Under the pieces are notes generated by a model, which searched no databases, was not told the origin of the DNA, and saw only the letters and a program-made list of their open reading frames with translations. Of a stretch of 59,174 nt of DNA, positions 25,983-34,748 are shown in pieces (position 1 is the stretch's first letter; each line of letters starts with the position of its first letter). Location: NCBI RefSeq assembly GCF_009192945.1, contig NZ_NSET01000050.1:1-59174 (forward strand), given 5' to 3'. This DNA comes from Xanthomonas maliensis. Its GTDB lineage: Bacteria; Pseudomonadota; Gammaproteobacteria; Xanthomonadales; Xanthomonadaceae. A program made the position numbers and the translations under genes.

Positions 25983-26130
25983 GCCAGGCAGTGCCGAGCG
26001 CAAGCAGGCACGGCGCGCTTGCCCGCCGCGTCGCGACCAACGTGGCGGCGAACGACGATCGCAGCACGGGCGTACCGACAAGTCGGTCATGGTGCTGCGG
26101 TATGCTGATTCGCATGTCCTGGAGTCACCG

Positions 26131-26904
26131 ATGACCGCAACGCCCCGCATCGCCTTTCTGGCCAGCCCCGCCGAGACCGCGGTGGCGGCACGCGCCCAGC
26201 TGGTAGAGCGCTATGGCGACCACCCGCTGGACAGCGCCGAGATCGTCTGCGCGCTGGGCGGCGATGGTTTCATGTTGCAGACCCTGCATCGCCACGGCGC
26301 CGCCGACAAGCCAGTGTTCGGCATGAAGCTGGGCTCGGTGGGGTTTCTGATGAACCAGCACCGCCCCGACGAGGACTTGCTGGCACGACTGCAGCGGGCC
26401 GAGCCGGCCCATCTGCGGCCGCTGGAAATGTTGGTGCAGACCGAGTCCGGAACGAGTGCCGGTTCGCTCGCGTACAACGAGGTCTCGTTGCTGCGCCAGA
26501 CCCGCCAGGCGGCGCACCTGAGCGTGGACCTCAATGGGCAAACCCGGATCGCCGAGTTGATCGGCGACGGGGTGATGGTGGCCACGCCGGCCGGCAGCAC
26601 CGCCTACAACTATTCGGCGCATGGGCCGATCCTGCCGTTGGGCTCGCATACCCTGGCGCTGACGCCGATCGCGCCGTATCGGCCGCGACGCTGGCGCGGC
26701 GCCATCCTCAAGGCCGATACCGAGGTGTGCTTTCGCGTGCTGGATCCATACAAGCGGCCGGTCAGCGTGACGGCCGATTCGCACGAGATCCGCGATGTGG
26801 TGGAGGTGACCATCCGCGAGTCGCGCGAGCGCCGGGTCACCCTGCTGTTCGACCCGGAGCACAACCTGGAAGAGCGCATCTTCAGCGAACAGTTCGCGGT
26901 CTAG
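26131..26904 (+). CDS. nadK: NAD kinase
   Basis: Phosphorylates NAD to NADP. The ATG at 26131, with a GGAG site nine bases upstream, gives 257 aa. The catalytic GGDG is at 43-46, followed by NEVSLLR and the second conserved region [19 protein letters not shown], where an Ala replaces the more usual Ser and Thr. The chain is shorter than E. coli NadK (292), missing N-terminal residues outside the catalytic core. It stands about 5 kb from the kynurenine genes that feed NAD synthesis, but not in an operon with them. Confidence 0.92.
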   Translation: MTATPRIAFLASPAETAVAARAQLVERYGDHPLDSAEIVCALGGDGFMLQTLHRHGAADKPVFGMKLGSVGFLMNQHRPDEDLLARLQRAEPAHLRPLEMLVQTESGTSAGSLAYNEVSLLRQTRQAAHLSVDLNGQTRIAELIGDGVMVATPAGSTAYNYSAHGPILPLGSHTLALTPIAPYRPRRWRGAILKADTEVCFRVLDPYKRPVSVTADSHEIRDVVEVTIRESRERRVTLLFDPEHNLEERIFSEQFAV

Positions 26905-27106
26905 CGGACAGGAGTATTTCGTCGATGTGCTCCCGGTGGCGCGCGTGGGGCCGTCACTGGCTGTCCCCGCTCAGCCCGGCCTGTGCGCGCCGCGCCTCCA
27001 TGCCTCAGCCTTGGGCGGGCTTGTGGATGGTTGGAGACCGCATCCCGCCTGCTTTAGGTCCTGCCGGAATGTTGGCAGGGTGCGGCAACCGGCGCGCGGT
27101 TCGGGC

Positions 27107-27112
27107 GATAAT
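27107..27112 (+). promoter_or_regulatory. Possible -10 element for a leaderless 5'-nucleotidase transcript
   Basis: GATAAT ends five bases before the ATG at 27118, and there is no ribosome-binding site. No good -35 is found at 16-18 bases upstream. Confidence 0.25.
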
Positions 27113-27117
27113 GCGCC

Positions 27118-28074
27118 ATGGCTGACAATTCCCCCAGGCTGTTGACTGTCGCGGTGACCTCCCGCGCCCTGTTCGATCTCGAGGAAGGCCATCTGCTCTT
27201 CGAAAGCGATGGCTTGGAGGCCTACTCGGCCTATCAGCGCGAGCACGAGGACGATGTGCTCGAGCCGGGGGTGGCCTTTCCGGTGGTGCGCAAGCTGTTG
27301 GCGCTGAACCACGACACTCCAGCGGAAACGCCGCGGGTGGAAGTGATCCTGCTGTCGCGCAACTCGGCCGACACCGGCCTGCGCATCTTCAATTCGATCC
27401 AGCATTACGGCCTGGATATCGTGCGTGCCACGTTCACCTCGGGCCAACCGACCTGGCCTTACGTCAAACCATTCGGCACCGACCTGTTCCTGTCGGCCAA
27501 TCCCGAATCGGTGCGGCGTGCGCTGGCACACGGCATCGCCGCGGCCACCATCATGCCGCGTGCACCGGGCGAGCGCGCCGAAGCAGCGGCGGCGATCGTC
27601 GACAACGACGACAGTCGCCTCTCTACCCAGCTGCGCATCGCCTTCGATGGCGATGCGGTGATCTTCGGCGATGAGAGCGAGCGCATCTCACGCGAGCAGG
27701 GCGTGGAAGCATTTGGCCAGCACGAACGCGAGCGTGCACGTGAACCGTTGTCGGTGGGGCCGTTCCGCAACTTCCTGGCCGCGTTGCATGTCTTGCAGGC
27801 GGCATTTCCGGCCGGCGAGGCATCGCCAATCCGTACGGCGCTGGTCACTGCGCGCTCGGCACCGGCGCATGAGCGGGTGATCCGCACCCTGCGCGAGTGG
27901 GGCGTGCGGCTGGACGAGGCGCTCTTTCTGGGCGGACGCCACAAGGGGCCGTTCCTGGAAGCCTTCGGCGCGGACATCTTCTTCGACGATTCGCAGCACA
28001 ACATCGACAGCGCTCGCCAACATCAGCATGTCGCCGCTGGGCATGTGCCGCATGGTGTGGCCAACGAAGGGTAA
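27118..28074 (+). CDS. 5'-nucleotidase (cytosolic NT5C1-like family)
   Basis: A 318-aa HAD-type hydrolase of the cytosolic 5'-nucleotidase family (Pfam 5_nucleotid, the NT5C1 kind), expected to dephosphorylate nucleoside monophosphates. Family segments include VAVTSRALFDLEEGHLLFE at the N-terminus, LLSRNSADTGLRIFNSI, and AFDGDAVIFGDESE in the middle, whose DGDAVIF is the core of a HAD-like strand. GGRHKGPFLEAFGADIFFDDS near the C-terminus carries the remaining acidic motif. It overlaps no other gene; function is inferred from family. Confidence 0.85.
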   Translation: MADNSPRLLTVAVTSRALFDLEEGHLLFESDGLEAYSAYQREHEDDVLEPGVAFPVVRKLLALNHDTPAETPRVEVILLSRNSADTGLRIFNSIQHYGLDIVRATFTSGQPTWPYVKPFGTDLFLSANPESVRRALAHGIAAATIMPRAPGERAEAAAAIVDNDDSRLSTQLRIAFDGDAVIFGDESERISREQGVEAFGQHERERAREPLSVGPFRNFLAALHVLQAAFPAGEASPIRTALVTARSAPAHERVIRTLREWGVRLDEALFLGGRHKGPFLEAFGADIFFDDSQHNIDSARQHQHVAAGHVPHGVANEG

Positions 28075-28090
28075 GGGCAGGGCGGTAGCG

Positions 28091-28645
28091 TCACTCGACC
28101 GGCGGTGACATCCCCAACTGCAGGTCCACCACCTTCCAGCGCAATCCCTGTGGTTCCAGCACCACCTTCATCGGTGGTGCGCCAGGGCCGCGTTCGACGT
28201 CGATCACGAAGCGGTCCAGTGCCTCGAAGTGATGGGTGGCGTTCTTCAGCGGTCGCGCAGGTTCGGTGGGGCCGAAGGGGTCGCCTCCCTGCAGTTCATT
28301 GCGGCCGCGCTTCCACAGCACATGTCCCTGCAACAATGCACCGATGCCGATCGGCGTCACCAGCGTATCCACCGCCGCACCACCGAGCTGGTTCCCCAGG
28401 CCATAAAGCAACGTGCCCCAGCGACTGGCGGCGATGTCTGGCCCGGCTTGTCGCACCAGATAATCGTTGAGCTGGGCCCGCAGGCTGCTGCGCACACGCG
28501 GAAAGTCGACATAGCGTTCCAGTGCGGCGGTGTCGCGTTGCTCGATGGCCCTGGACAGTCCGTGCATGGTCATGTAAGGCCCGGCGAACCACCACGAAGT
28601 GACGGCCAGCAGGACAATGACGAGGATGCGGAGGGCTTTCTTCAT
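28091..28645 (-). CDS. DUF2939 membrane-anchored protein
   Basis: A 184-aa protein with one N-terminal membrane helix (MKKALRILVIVLLAVTSWWFAGP) and a DUF2939-type body: the stretch YMTMHGLSRAIEQRDTAALERYVDFPRVRSSLR is characteristic. Function unknown; the topology implies a periplasmic domain. It is the last gene of a minus-strand series that starts at sbcB, 41 bases after the aldo/keto reductase. An upstream in-frame extension into the reductase gene is rejected because the membrane helix would be buried. Confidence 0.8.
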   Translation of the reverse strand: MKKALRILVIVLLAVTSWWFAGPYMTMHGLSRAIEQRDTAALERYVDFPRVRSSLRAQLNDYLVRQAGPDIAASRWGTLLYGLGNQLGGAAVDTLVTPIGIGALLQGHVLWKRGRNELQGGDPFGPTEPARPLKNATHHFEALDRFVIDVERGPGAPPMKVVLEPQGLRWKVVDLQLGMSPPVE

Positions 28646-28686
28646 GGCGCCCAGACTGCCGCAATCGCGGCCGCCGCAGGTGAAGA

Positions 28687-29679
28687 TCAGTGGCTGGGCG
28701 AGCCGCGGCCATCGCCGAAGGCGGCGACCAGACGTTGCCGTTGGGCGGGGTCCAGCGCCTGGATGCGGGTCCGCAGCACTTCGTCCAGATTGCCGATGCG
28801 GGTGGTGCCCAGGATGCCGCTGGCCACGCCCGGGTGCTGCAGGACATAAGCGAACGCCGTTTGTGCCGGGCGTTGGCTGTCGATCGACGCCACCGCGCGC
28901 CGCATGTCCCGCGCGCAGTGCATCAAGGCACGGCTGCTGGGCTTCAGCCAAGCGCGTGCCAGATACCAGGCGTCGGCCAGACGCGGCAGGCGCGCGCGAG
29001 CGGGCAACAGGTGCCCCTGCGCAAGCACGGTGCCGGCTAGTACACCGATGCCCACGTGCTGCAGCTGGTCGATCAGCGGTTCGCGGTCCTGCTGCAGCGC
29101 GTTGTAGTCCAGCAGCACCACATCGAAGACGTCGGGGTGGGCGATCATCCAGCGCAGGGTGGACGCCGAATGCGTGTTGATGCCGGCGTGGCGGATCAGG
29201 CCACGCTCGCGCAGACGCTGCATGGCCAGCAACAGGTCATCGTTGATGTCGTGCTCGCTGGCGCCATGCAGTTGGTAGATGTCGAGATAGTCCAGGCCAA
29301 GATTGCGCAGCGATGCTTCGCAACTGGCCGTGATCGCGGCGGCAGAGAAGTCACGCTGTTCCGCACCACTGATCCCGGCCTGTCCGGTCAAGGTGCCGCC
29401 CTTGCTGGACACGACCAGGGAATCTCGTGGGAACTGCCTCAGTAGGGGGCGCAGGATCCGTCCCAGGCGCGGTTCCGCATGGAAGCCGGAGTAGTTGTGG
29501 CCGGTATCGAGCAGGTTCACGCCCTGCGCCAGCGCGTGCTCGACCACCCGTGCGGCGGCGCGTTCGTCGAAGCTGCGGTGGCCCCAGAAGCCGGAACACC
29601 CCAAACCGATCGGCGAGACTGCCAGCTCGGTGCGACCCAGCATCCGGCGCTGCTGGCCCAGCGGTAGATCCTGCGGCAT
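28687..29679 (-). CDS. Aldo/keto reductase
   Basis: NADPH-dependent oxidoreductase with a TIM-barrel fold, 330 aa. The catalytic tetrad is visible: Asp and Tyr in LLDTGHNYSG, Lys in VVSSKGG, and His in YQLHGAS. The C-terminus carries ASGILGTTRIGNLDE, the cofactor-phosphate loop of the family. The start codon overlaps the DUF2461 stop codon. The substrate is unknown; subfamily resemblance is to the L-galactose dehydrogenase/YajO kind, which I cannot confirm. Confidence 0.88.
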   Translation of the reverse strand: MPQDLPLGQQRRMLGRTELAVSPIGLGCSGFWGHRSFDERAAARVVEHALAQGVNLLDTGHNYSGFHAEPRLGRILRPLLRQFPRDSLVVSSKGGTLTGQAGISGAEQRDFSAAAITASCEASLRNLGLDYLDIYQLHGASEHDINDDLLLAMQRLRERGLIRHAGINTHSASTLRWMIAHPDVFDVVLLDYNALQQDREPLIDQLQHVGIGVLAGTVLAQGHLLPARARLPRLADAWYLARAWLKPSSRALMHCARDMRRAVASIDSQRPAQTAFAYVLQHPGVASGILGTTRIGNLDEVLRTRIQALDPAQRQRLVAAFGDGRGSPSH

Positions 29680-30365
29680 CAGAACTCCAGGTCCAGCGCA
29701 GCGCACAGGTAGTCGACGAATGGCGCCAGCACGACCAGATCGGCGGCGATGGTGTGGCGCAAGCGCGGGCCGGTCATCGTGGCGTCGTCCAAGTGGCGCA
29801 GATACGCCCAGTTGCGATGCTTGAGATCTTCGATGAAGGCGAAGTCGTTGGGGAAACCCCGCGGTGCGCGCACCAGCTTCTCGCTCTCGTCCAGCGCGAA
29901 GTTGCGGCGCAGCTTGGGCGAATGCGCTGCGGCCTGCCAGCTCCCCGGATTCTCGAAGATGAACTGGCGGACCTTGCGCTGGGTGTCCGGCTCCGGATGC
30001 CACAGCCCGGCGCCGACAAAACTCTCCCCTGGCTGCAGGTGGATGTAGAACGACGGCGCCGGCACCTGACGGCGACGCGCATGGAACAGCCGTGCGCCCT
30101 GCCAGGTCTTGTATGGGGACTTGTCGTGCGAGAAACGCGCATCGCGATAGATACGGAACAGCGAACCGCCCTGCGACTTGGGATCGGCGCGGTAGTGTTC
30201 GCTCACCTGTGCCAAGGCCGGCTGCAGGTCGGCGATCAGCTGCAGGAACGGTTGCCGCACATGCGCTTCGTACTGCTCTCGGTGCTCGTTGAACCACGTT
30301 TTGTCGTTGTGGCGCGCCAGGCCGCGCAGGAACTTGAAACTGGCTGCGGAAAAGTAACTGGTCAT
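29679..30365 (-). CDS. DUF2461 family protein
   Basis: A 228-aa protein matching the DUF2461 (TIGR02453) family throughout: FLRGLARHNDKTWFNEHR, FRIYRDARFSHDKSPYKTW, PSFYIHLQPGESFVGAGLWHPE and the RAPRGF segment. Biochemical role unknown. Both ends overlap neighbours by an ATGA arrangement, with sbcB upstream and the aldo/keto reductase downstream, so the three are made from one message. Confidence 0.88.
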   Translation of the reverse strand: MTSYFSAASFKFLRGLARHNDKTWFNEHREQYEAHVRQPFLQLIADLQPALAQVSEHYRADPKSQGGSLFRIYRDARFSHDKSPYKTWQGARLFHARRRQVPAPSFYIHLQPGESFVGAGLWHPEPDTQRKVRQFIFENPGSWQAAAHSPKLRRNFALDESEKLVRAPRGFPNDFAFIEDLKHRNWAYLRHLDDATMTGPRLRHTIAADLVVLAPFVDYLCAALDLEF

Positions 30366-31807
30366 AGCGTGCGTCTTAAGTCCGAACCCCAGGCGGAGAG
30401 CTGGTCGAGCAAGGACTGCTTGGTAGCATCGTCGGGGTGAGTAAGCCGTAAATCGGCGATCTGAGCGTCGTATTGGTCCAGGGTCAACTCGCCCAGGCCA
30501 CGATCTTCCAGCAGGCGCTGGCGGCGATACGCCTGCCACCGTTCCTGCTCGTCAAACGTCAGGCTCTGCGGCCAGTTGCGGGCGCGATAACGGAACAGCA
30601 GTTCGACCAGGCGTGGGTCGCGCAGGCGCTCGCTCAACGCGCCCAGCTCGGCCGGCGCGCTGCTGCGCACCTGCGCCAGCAAGCGTTTGTCGCCCTCGGC
30701 GAGGAAACCATCGTAGAGCGAGGCGTCGGCGTCGTTGCTGGTTGAGCCGCTGGCGCGTTCGCCCGCGTAGACCTGGCGGACCTTTTCGGCCAGCTGCGGT
30801 CCCAGTGTGCGCAGACGCTCGGCCTTGGCCAGCACGGCCTCCACGTTCACGCCCAGCCGATGGAAATCGGCCGCGCGCAAATGTTGCCAGGACACCAACG
30901 CCGGCACCTTGTTGAGATGCACTTCCTTCAATGGGACGCGGTGTTCGCCCTCGGGCAAATCGGCGGCACGGACGTACAGCCGATCGGCGATCTCCTCCGG
31001 CGACAACCGCAGCAGCGCATCCACATCGCCATCGAGATCGAACACGATCACCCGGCTGTCGATGCGCGGATGCCGCGTCAGCGGCAGCACCGCCGCCGCA
31101 CATAAGCGGCTGGCCGGATAGCGCTGGGAAACGTGCAGCACAGGCTGCATCCCCACCACGTCCAGCAGGCTGGCAGCGAAGCGCTTGTCGCGCAGCCGCA
31201 GCGCGTATTCCCATAGCTTGGGCTGATGCTGGCGGAAGCGGCGTGCCATGCCGATAGTGGCGTAGACGTCGGACAAGGCCTCGTGCGCATCGCCTTCGCG
31301 CACGTCGTTGGCCGCCGCCAGATCCTCCAGGCGGAACGAGGTGGCGCCATCGGCGCGTTGCGGCCAAGCGATGCCCTCGGGGCGCAAGGCGTGCACCAAG
31401 CGCAGCATGTCGAGCAGATCCCAGCGTGAATTGCCGCCACGCCATTCACGTTCATAGGGATCGTGGAAGTTGCGGAACAGGCCGCAGCGAACGAATTCGT
31501 CGTCGAAACGGATCGAGTTGTAGCCCAGCGTGCAGGTCTGCGGCCGGCTCATCAGGTCGGCGATGCGCGCGAACGCTTCGGCCTCGCTCACGCCTTCGCG
31601 CAGGGCATGCTGCGGGGTGATGCCGGTGACCATGGTGGCGTAGGGCGAGGGCAGCAGATCGTCGGCCGGCTGCACAAAGAAGCTGACCGGCTCTTCGATC
31701 ACCTGCAGTTGCGCATCGGTGCGCACGGCAGCGAATTGCGCGATGCGTGTGCGGCGCGGATCCTGGCCGAAGGTTTCCAGGTCGTAGAAAAGAAAGCTGT
31801 CAGTCAT
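30362..31807 (-). CDS. sbcB: Exodeoxyribonuclease I
   Basis: Processive 3'-5' single-strand DNA exonuclease used in mismatch repair and recombination. The 481-aa protein is close to the E. coli 475. The DEDDh exonuclease begins at MTDSFLFYDLETFG (D9, E11), with NSIRFDDEFVR as the third motif and HEALSDVYATIGMA as the His/Asp motif; the C-terminal helical and SH3-like parts are also represented (RNWPQSLTFDEQERW). First gene of the overlapping sbcB-DUF2461-reductase set. Confidence 0.95.
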   Translation of the reverse strand: MTDSFLFYDLETFGQDPRRTRIAQFAAVRTDAQLQVIEEPVSFFVQPADDLLPSPYATMVTGITPQHALREGVSEAEAFARIADLMSRPQTCTLGYNSIRFDDEFVRCGLFRNFHDPYEREWRGGNSRWDLLDMLRLVHALRPEGIAWPQRADGATSFRLEDLAAANDVREGDAHEALSDVYATIGMARRFRQHQPKLWEYALRLRDKRFAASLLDVVGMQPVLHVSQRYPASRLCAAAVLPLTRHPRIDSRVIVFDLDGDVDALLRLSPEEIADRLYVRAADLPEGEHRVPLKEVHLNKVPALVSWQHLRAADFHRLGVNVEAVLAKAERLRTLGPQLAEKVRQVYAGERASGSTSNDADASLYDGFLAEGDKRLLAQVRSSAPAELGALSERLRDPRLVELLFRYRARNWPQSLTFDEQERWQAYRRQRLLEDRGLGELTLDQYDAQIADLRLTHPDDATKQSLLDQLSAWGSDLRRTL

Positions 31808-32040
31808 GCGGTGCGTGGTCCGGTCCGCGACGCGTGGCGATGCGCCGCCAGGCCGGCATTATCGCCGATCCCGCCGCGCCACGCTGACGCGTGGCTGTGC
31901 TGGCGGGAACAGCATCGTGCACCGTGTCGATGACGAACAAGCGCGTTGGGCGTCAGGCGGTCGGCGTCGGGATCATCGGCGGTTGCATCCAGCAGCGCCG
32001 ATGCGCCGCAGGATCCCGGCAGGAGCCACAGACGGCGCAC

Positions 32041-33408
32041 TCAGTGCGCGCCGTGCAACGGCTCCAGGCGGGCATGGATGCGCGCTTCCAATGCCGTCCA
32101 GTCGATCCACGACAGGTCGCTATGCCCTCGGGTCGCTTCCTGCAGGATCTCACGCTGAATCTCGCTGCGCGCCAGGGCGACCGAGTACGGCGTTCGCAGG
32201 AAGGTGACCATCGTGTAGTGCGGTACGAAGCGGGTCGGCCAGCGCGCCTGCAGTTCCTGCTCCAGTGCGCGTTGCAGCAGGAAGCTGGCATCGCCGACCC
32301 GGTCGCGCATTTCCAGATAGTTTTCCAGTGCCATCTGCTGGATCGCGGCTGCGTCGTGGCGACGGCCGGCTTCGAAGGCGGCGTAGGCGCTGGCGAGGTC
32401 GTCGTGCGCATCCAATTGTTCGGCCAGCGCCACGCAATCTTCGAACGCGCTGTTCATGCCCTGTCCGTGGAAGGGCACCATCGCATGCGCGGCGTCGCCG
32501 AGCAGCACCGCGCGCCCGCCCAGGTGCCAGCGGTCCAGCGTCAGGGTGCCCAGCAGGCCAGGCGGATGTTCTTCCCAGTGCTCGCGCAGCTGTGGGATCA
32601 AGGCCAGCGCGTCGGGGAATTCGCGCGCGAACAAGGCATGGGCTTCGTCGCCGCTGCGGGTAGTGGCAAAGCTGGGCGTGCCTTCGTTGGGCAGGAACAA
32701 GGTCACCGTGAAGGTGCCGCCGGCGTTGGGCAGGGCGATGCACATGTAGTGGCCGCGCGGCCAGAGATGCAAGGCATTGGGCTCGATACGGAAGCTGCCA
32801 TCGGGGCCGGGTGGGATTTCCAGCTCCTTGTACGAATGGTCGAGGAAGCTGATGCGCTCGCCCAGCGGCGACTTACGTTGCATCGCCGCGCGCAACGCCG
32901 ATCCGGCACCGTCGCTGCCGACCAGGCTGTCGAAATGGATGTCGTGCGGTTGGTCGTCGCGGTCGTCGATGAAGCGCGCATGGCCGGCATCGAAATCCAC
33001 CGTATGCAGGCGACGATAGAAGTGCACGCGTGCGCCTGCCTGTTCGGCCAATTCGAGCAAGGCGATGTTCAAGTCGGCCCGATGGATCGACCAGATCACT
33101 TCGCTATCGTCGCGGCCGTAGCGCTGCAATTGTGGGCTTCCCTCGCGCGGATGCACCATCCGCCCGCGCATCATCACGGCCTTGGCCATCACCGCCGCTT
33201 CGGCCCCGGCCTGGCGCAGTGCGTGCCGGCCGCGCTCGGCCAACGCCAGGTTGATCGAACGTCCCGATTCGTAACCCTTGATGCGTGGATCGCCGCGACG
33301 TTCGTAGACAGTGACCTGCCAGCCGCGGCGCGACAGCAGGATGGCCAGCAGGCAACCGGCCAGGCCGGCGCCGATCAGGGTCAGGGTGCGAGGGGAGTCG
33401 GCGTTCAA
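32041..33408 (-). CDS. kmo: Kynurenine 3-monooxygenase
   Basis: FAD enzyme that hydroxylates L-kynurenine to 3-hydroxykynurenine in the eukaryote-like NAD biosynthesis route found in some bacteria. The 455-aa form starts at a TTG codon (33408) just before the Rossmann loop LIGAGLAGCLLAILL; another TTG at 33447 would add 13 residues and neither has a clear ribosome-binding site. The GESGRSINLALAERG-like segment (YESGRSINLA) and LGDAAHAMVPFHGQGMN are diagnostic. It follows kynU by 47 bases on the same strand. Confidence 0.94.
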   Translation of the reverse strand: MNADSPRTLTLIGAGLAGCLLAILLSRRGWQVTVYERRGDPRIKGYESGRSINLALAERGRHALRQAGAEAAVMAKAVMMRGRMVHPREGSPQLQRYGRDDSEVIWSIHRADLNIALLELAEQAGARVHFYRRLHTVDFDAGHARFIDDRDDQPHDIHFDSLVGSDGAGSALRAAMQRKSPLGERISFLDHSYKELEIPPGPDGSFRIEPNALHLWPRGHYMCIALPNAGGTFTVTLFLPNEGTPSFATTRSGDEAHALFAREFPDALALIPQLREHWEEHPPGLLGTLTLDRWHLGGRAVLLGDAAHAMVPFHGQGMNSAFEDCVALAEQLDAHDDLASAYAAFEAGRRHDAAAIQQMALENYLEMRDRVGDASFLLQRALEQELQARWPTRFVPHYTMVTFLRTPYSVALARSEIQREILQEATRGHSDLSWIDWTALEARIHARLEPLHGAH

Positions 33409-33455
33409 TGCAGTATCTGGCAGGGGCCGGGCGCGTGCGCCGGCCAAGTGGGGGC

Positions 33456-34727
33456 TCAGGCGGTAGCCCAGGTTTCGACCTGTTCCACCAAGGTGTGGAG
33501 ATCGACGAAGCGGTTGTACAGCGGCACCGGTGCAATGCGGATCACGTCCGGCTCGCGCCAGTCGCCCAGCACGCCGGCCGCTTGCAGCGATTCGAACAAT
33601 GCGCGGCCCCGTGCGCGGCCGCCGCTCACCCGCAGCGAGAGCTGGCAGCCACGCTGCGCCGGATCAGACGGCGTGACGATCTGCAGCACCTGCGGCACGC
33701 GCGCCTGGATCAACTGTTCCAGGTGAGCGGTCAGCTGCTCGGACTTGCCGCGCAAGGCCTGCATGCCGGCCTGGTCGAACAGCTCCAGCGACGCGCGCAA
33801 CGGCGCCAATGCCAGCACCGGCGGATTGCTGAGTTGCCAGCCTTCTGCACCGGGCGCGGCGACGAACTCCGGTGCCATCTGGAAGCGGGTCTGTTGCTCG
33901 TGGCCCCACCAGCCGGCCATGCGGGGCAGGTCGCTGTTGGCATGGCGGGCATGCACGAAACAGCCGCCGACCGCGCCCGGGCCAGCGTTGAGATATTTGT
34001 AGTGGCACCACACCGCGAAGTCGGCACCGTCATCGTGCAGCGTCAGCGGCACATTGCCGACTGCGTGCGCCAGATCGAAGCCGACCGCCGCACCCTGGGC
34101 GCGGGCCAGGCGAGTGATCTCGGCCAGATCGAAGGCCTGGCCGGTGCGGTACTGGATGCCCGGCCACAGCACCAGCGCCAGGCGTGCGCCATCACGGGCG
34201 ATCGCGTCGGCGATCGCGGCCATCGACAAGGTGCCGTCGGCCTGGTCAGGCTGGACCTCGATCAAGTGGGTGGCCGGGTCCAGCCCATGCAGACGCAACT
34301 GCGATTCCACCGCGTGGCGGTCGGACGGAAACGCGCCGGCCTCGAGCATGATCGCGCCGCGCTGCGATGTCGGCCGATAGAAGCTGGCCATCATCAGGTG
34401 CAGGTTGACGCTGAGAGTGTTCATCGCCACCACCTCGCCCGGTTGGGCGCCGACCACCCGGGCCAGGCCATCGCGCACCAACTGGTGATACGTGAGCCAC
34501 TGGGTGGGGCCAGTGAAATGGCCCTCGACCGCCAGCGCGCCCCACTGATCCAGCACTTCCTCGACCATCAGGCGGGCGCGCCGCGGTTGCAGTCCCAGCG
34601 AATTGCCGACGAAATACGTCTGATCGCGGCCGGCGTGCTGCGGGAACACGAACGCCTCGCGCAAGGCGCGCAGCGGGTCGGCGGCATCGAGGGCCGCGGC
34701 ATGCGAACGGGACAGCGGGTCGGTCAT
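33456..34727 (-). CDS. kynU: Kynureninase
   Basis: PLP enzyme that splits 3-hydroxykynurenine into 3-hydroxyanthranilate and alanine. The ATG at 34727 gives 423 aa, the normal length; an upstream in-frame start would add six residues. The PLP lysine lies near residue 244 in FAVWCHYKYLNAGPG, and the N-terminal FVGNSLGLQP is characteristic. It sits between a FUSC-family transporter gene (21 bases upstream) and kmo. Confidence 0.96.
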   Translation of the reverse strand: MTDPLSRSHAAALDAADPLRALREAFVFPQHAGRDQTYFVGNSLGLQPRRARLMVEEVLDQWGALAVEGHFTGPTQWLTYHQLVRDGLARVVGAQPGEVVAMNTLSVNLHLMMASFYRPTSQRGAIMLEAGAFPSDRHAVESQLRLHGLDPATHLIEVQPDQADGTLSMAAIADAIARDGARLALVLWPGIQYRTGQAFDLAEITRLARAQGAAVGFDLAHAVGNVPLTLHDDGADFAVWCHYKYLNAGPGAVGGCFVHARHANSDLPRMAGWWGHEQQTRFQMAPEFVAAPGAEGWQLSNPPVLALAPLRASLELFDQAGMQALRGKSEQLTAHLEQLIQARVPQVLQIVTPSDPAQRGCQLSLRVSGGRARGRALFESLQAAGVLGDWREPDVIRIAPVPLYNRFVDLHTLVEQVETWATA

Positions 34728-34748
34728 CTTCGGGCCTCGCGGCACAGG

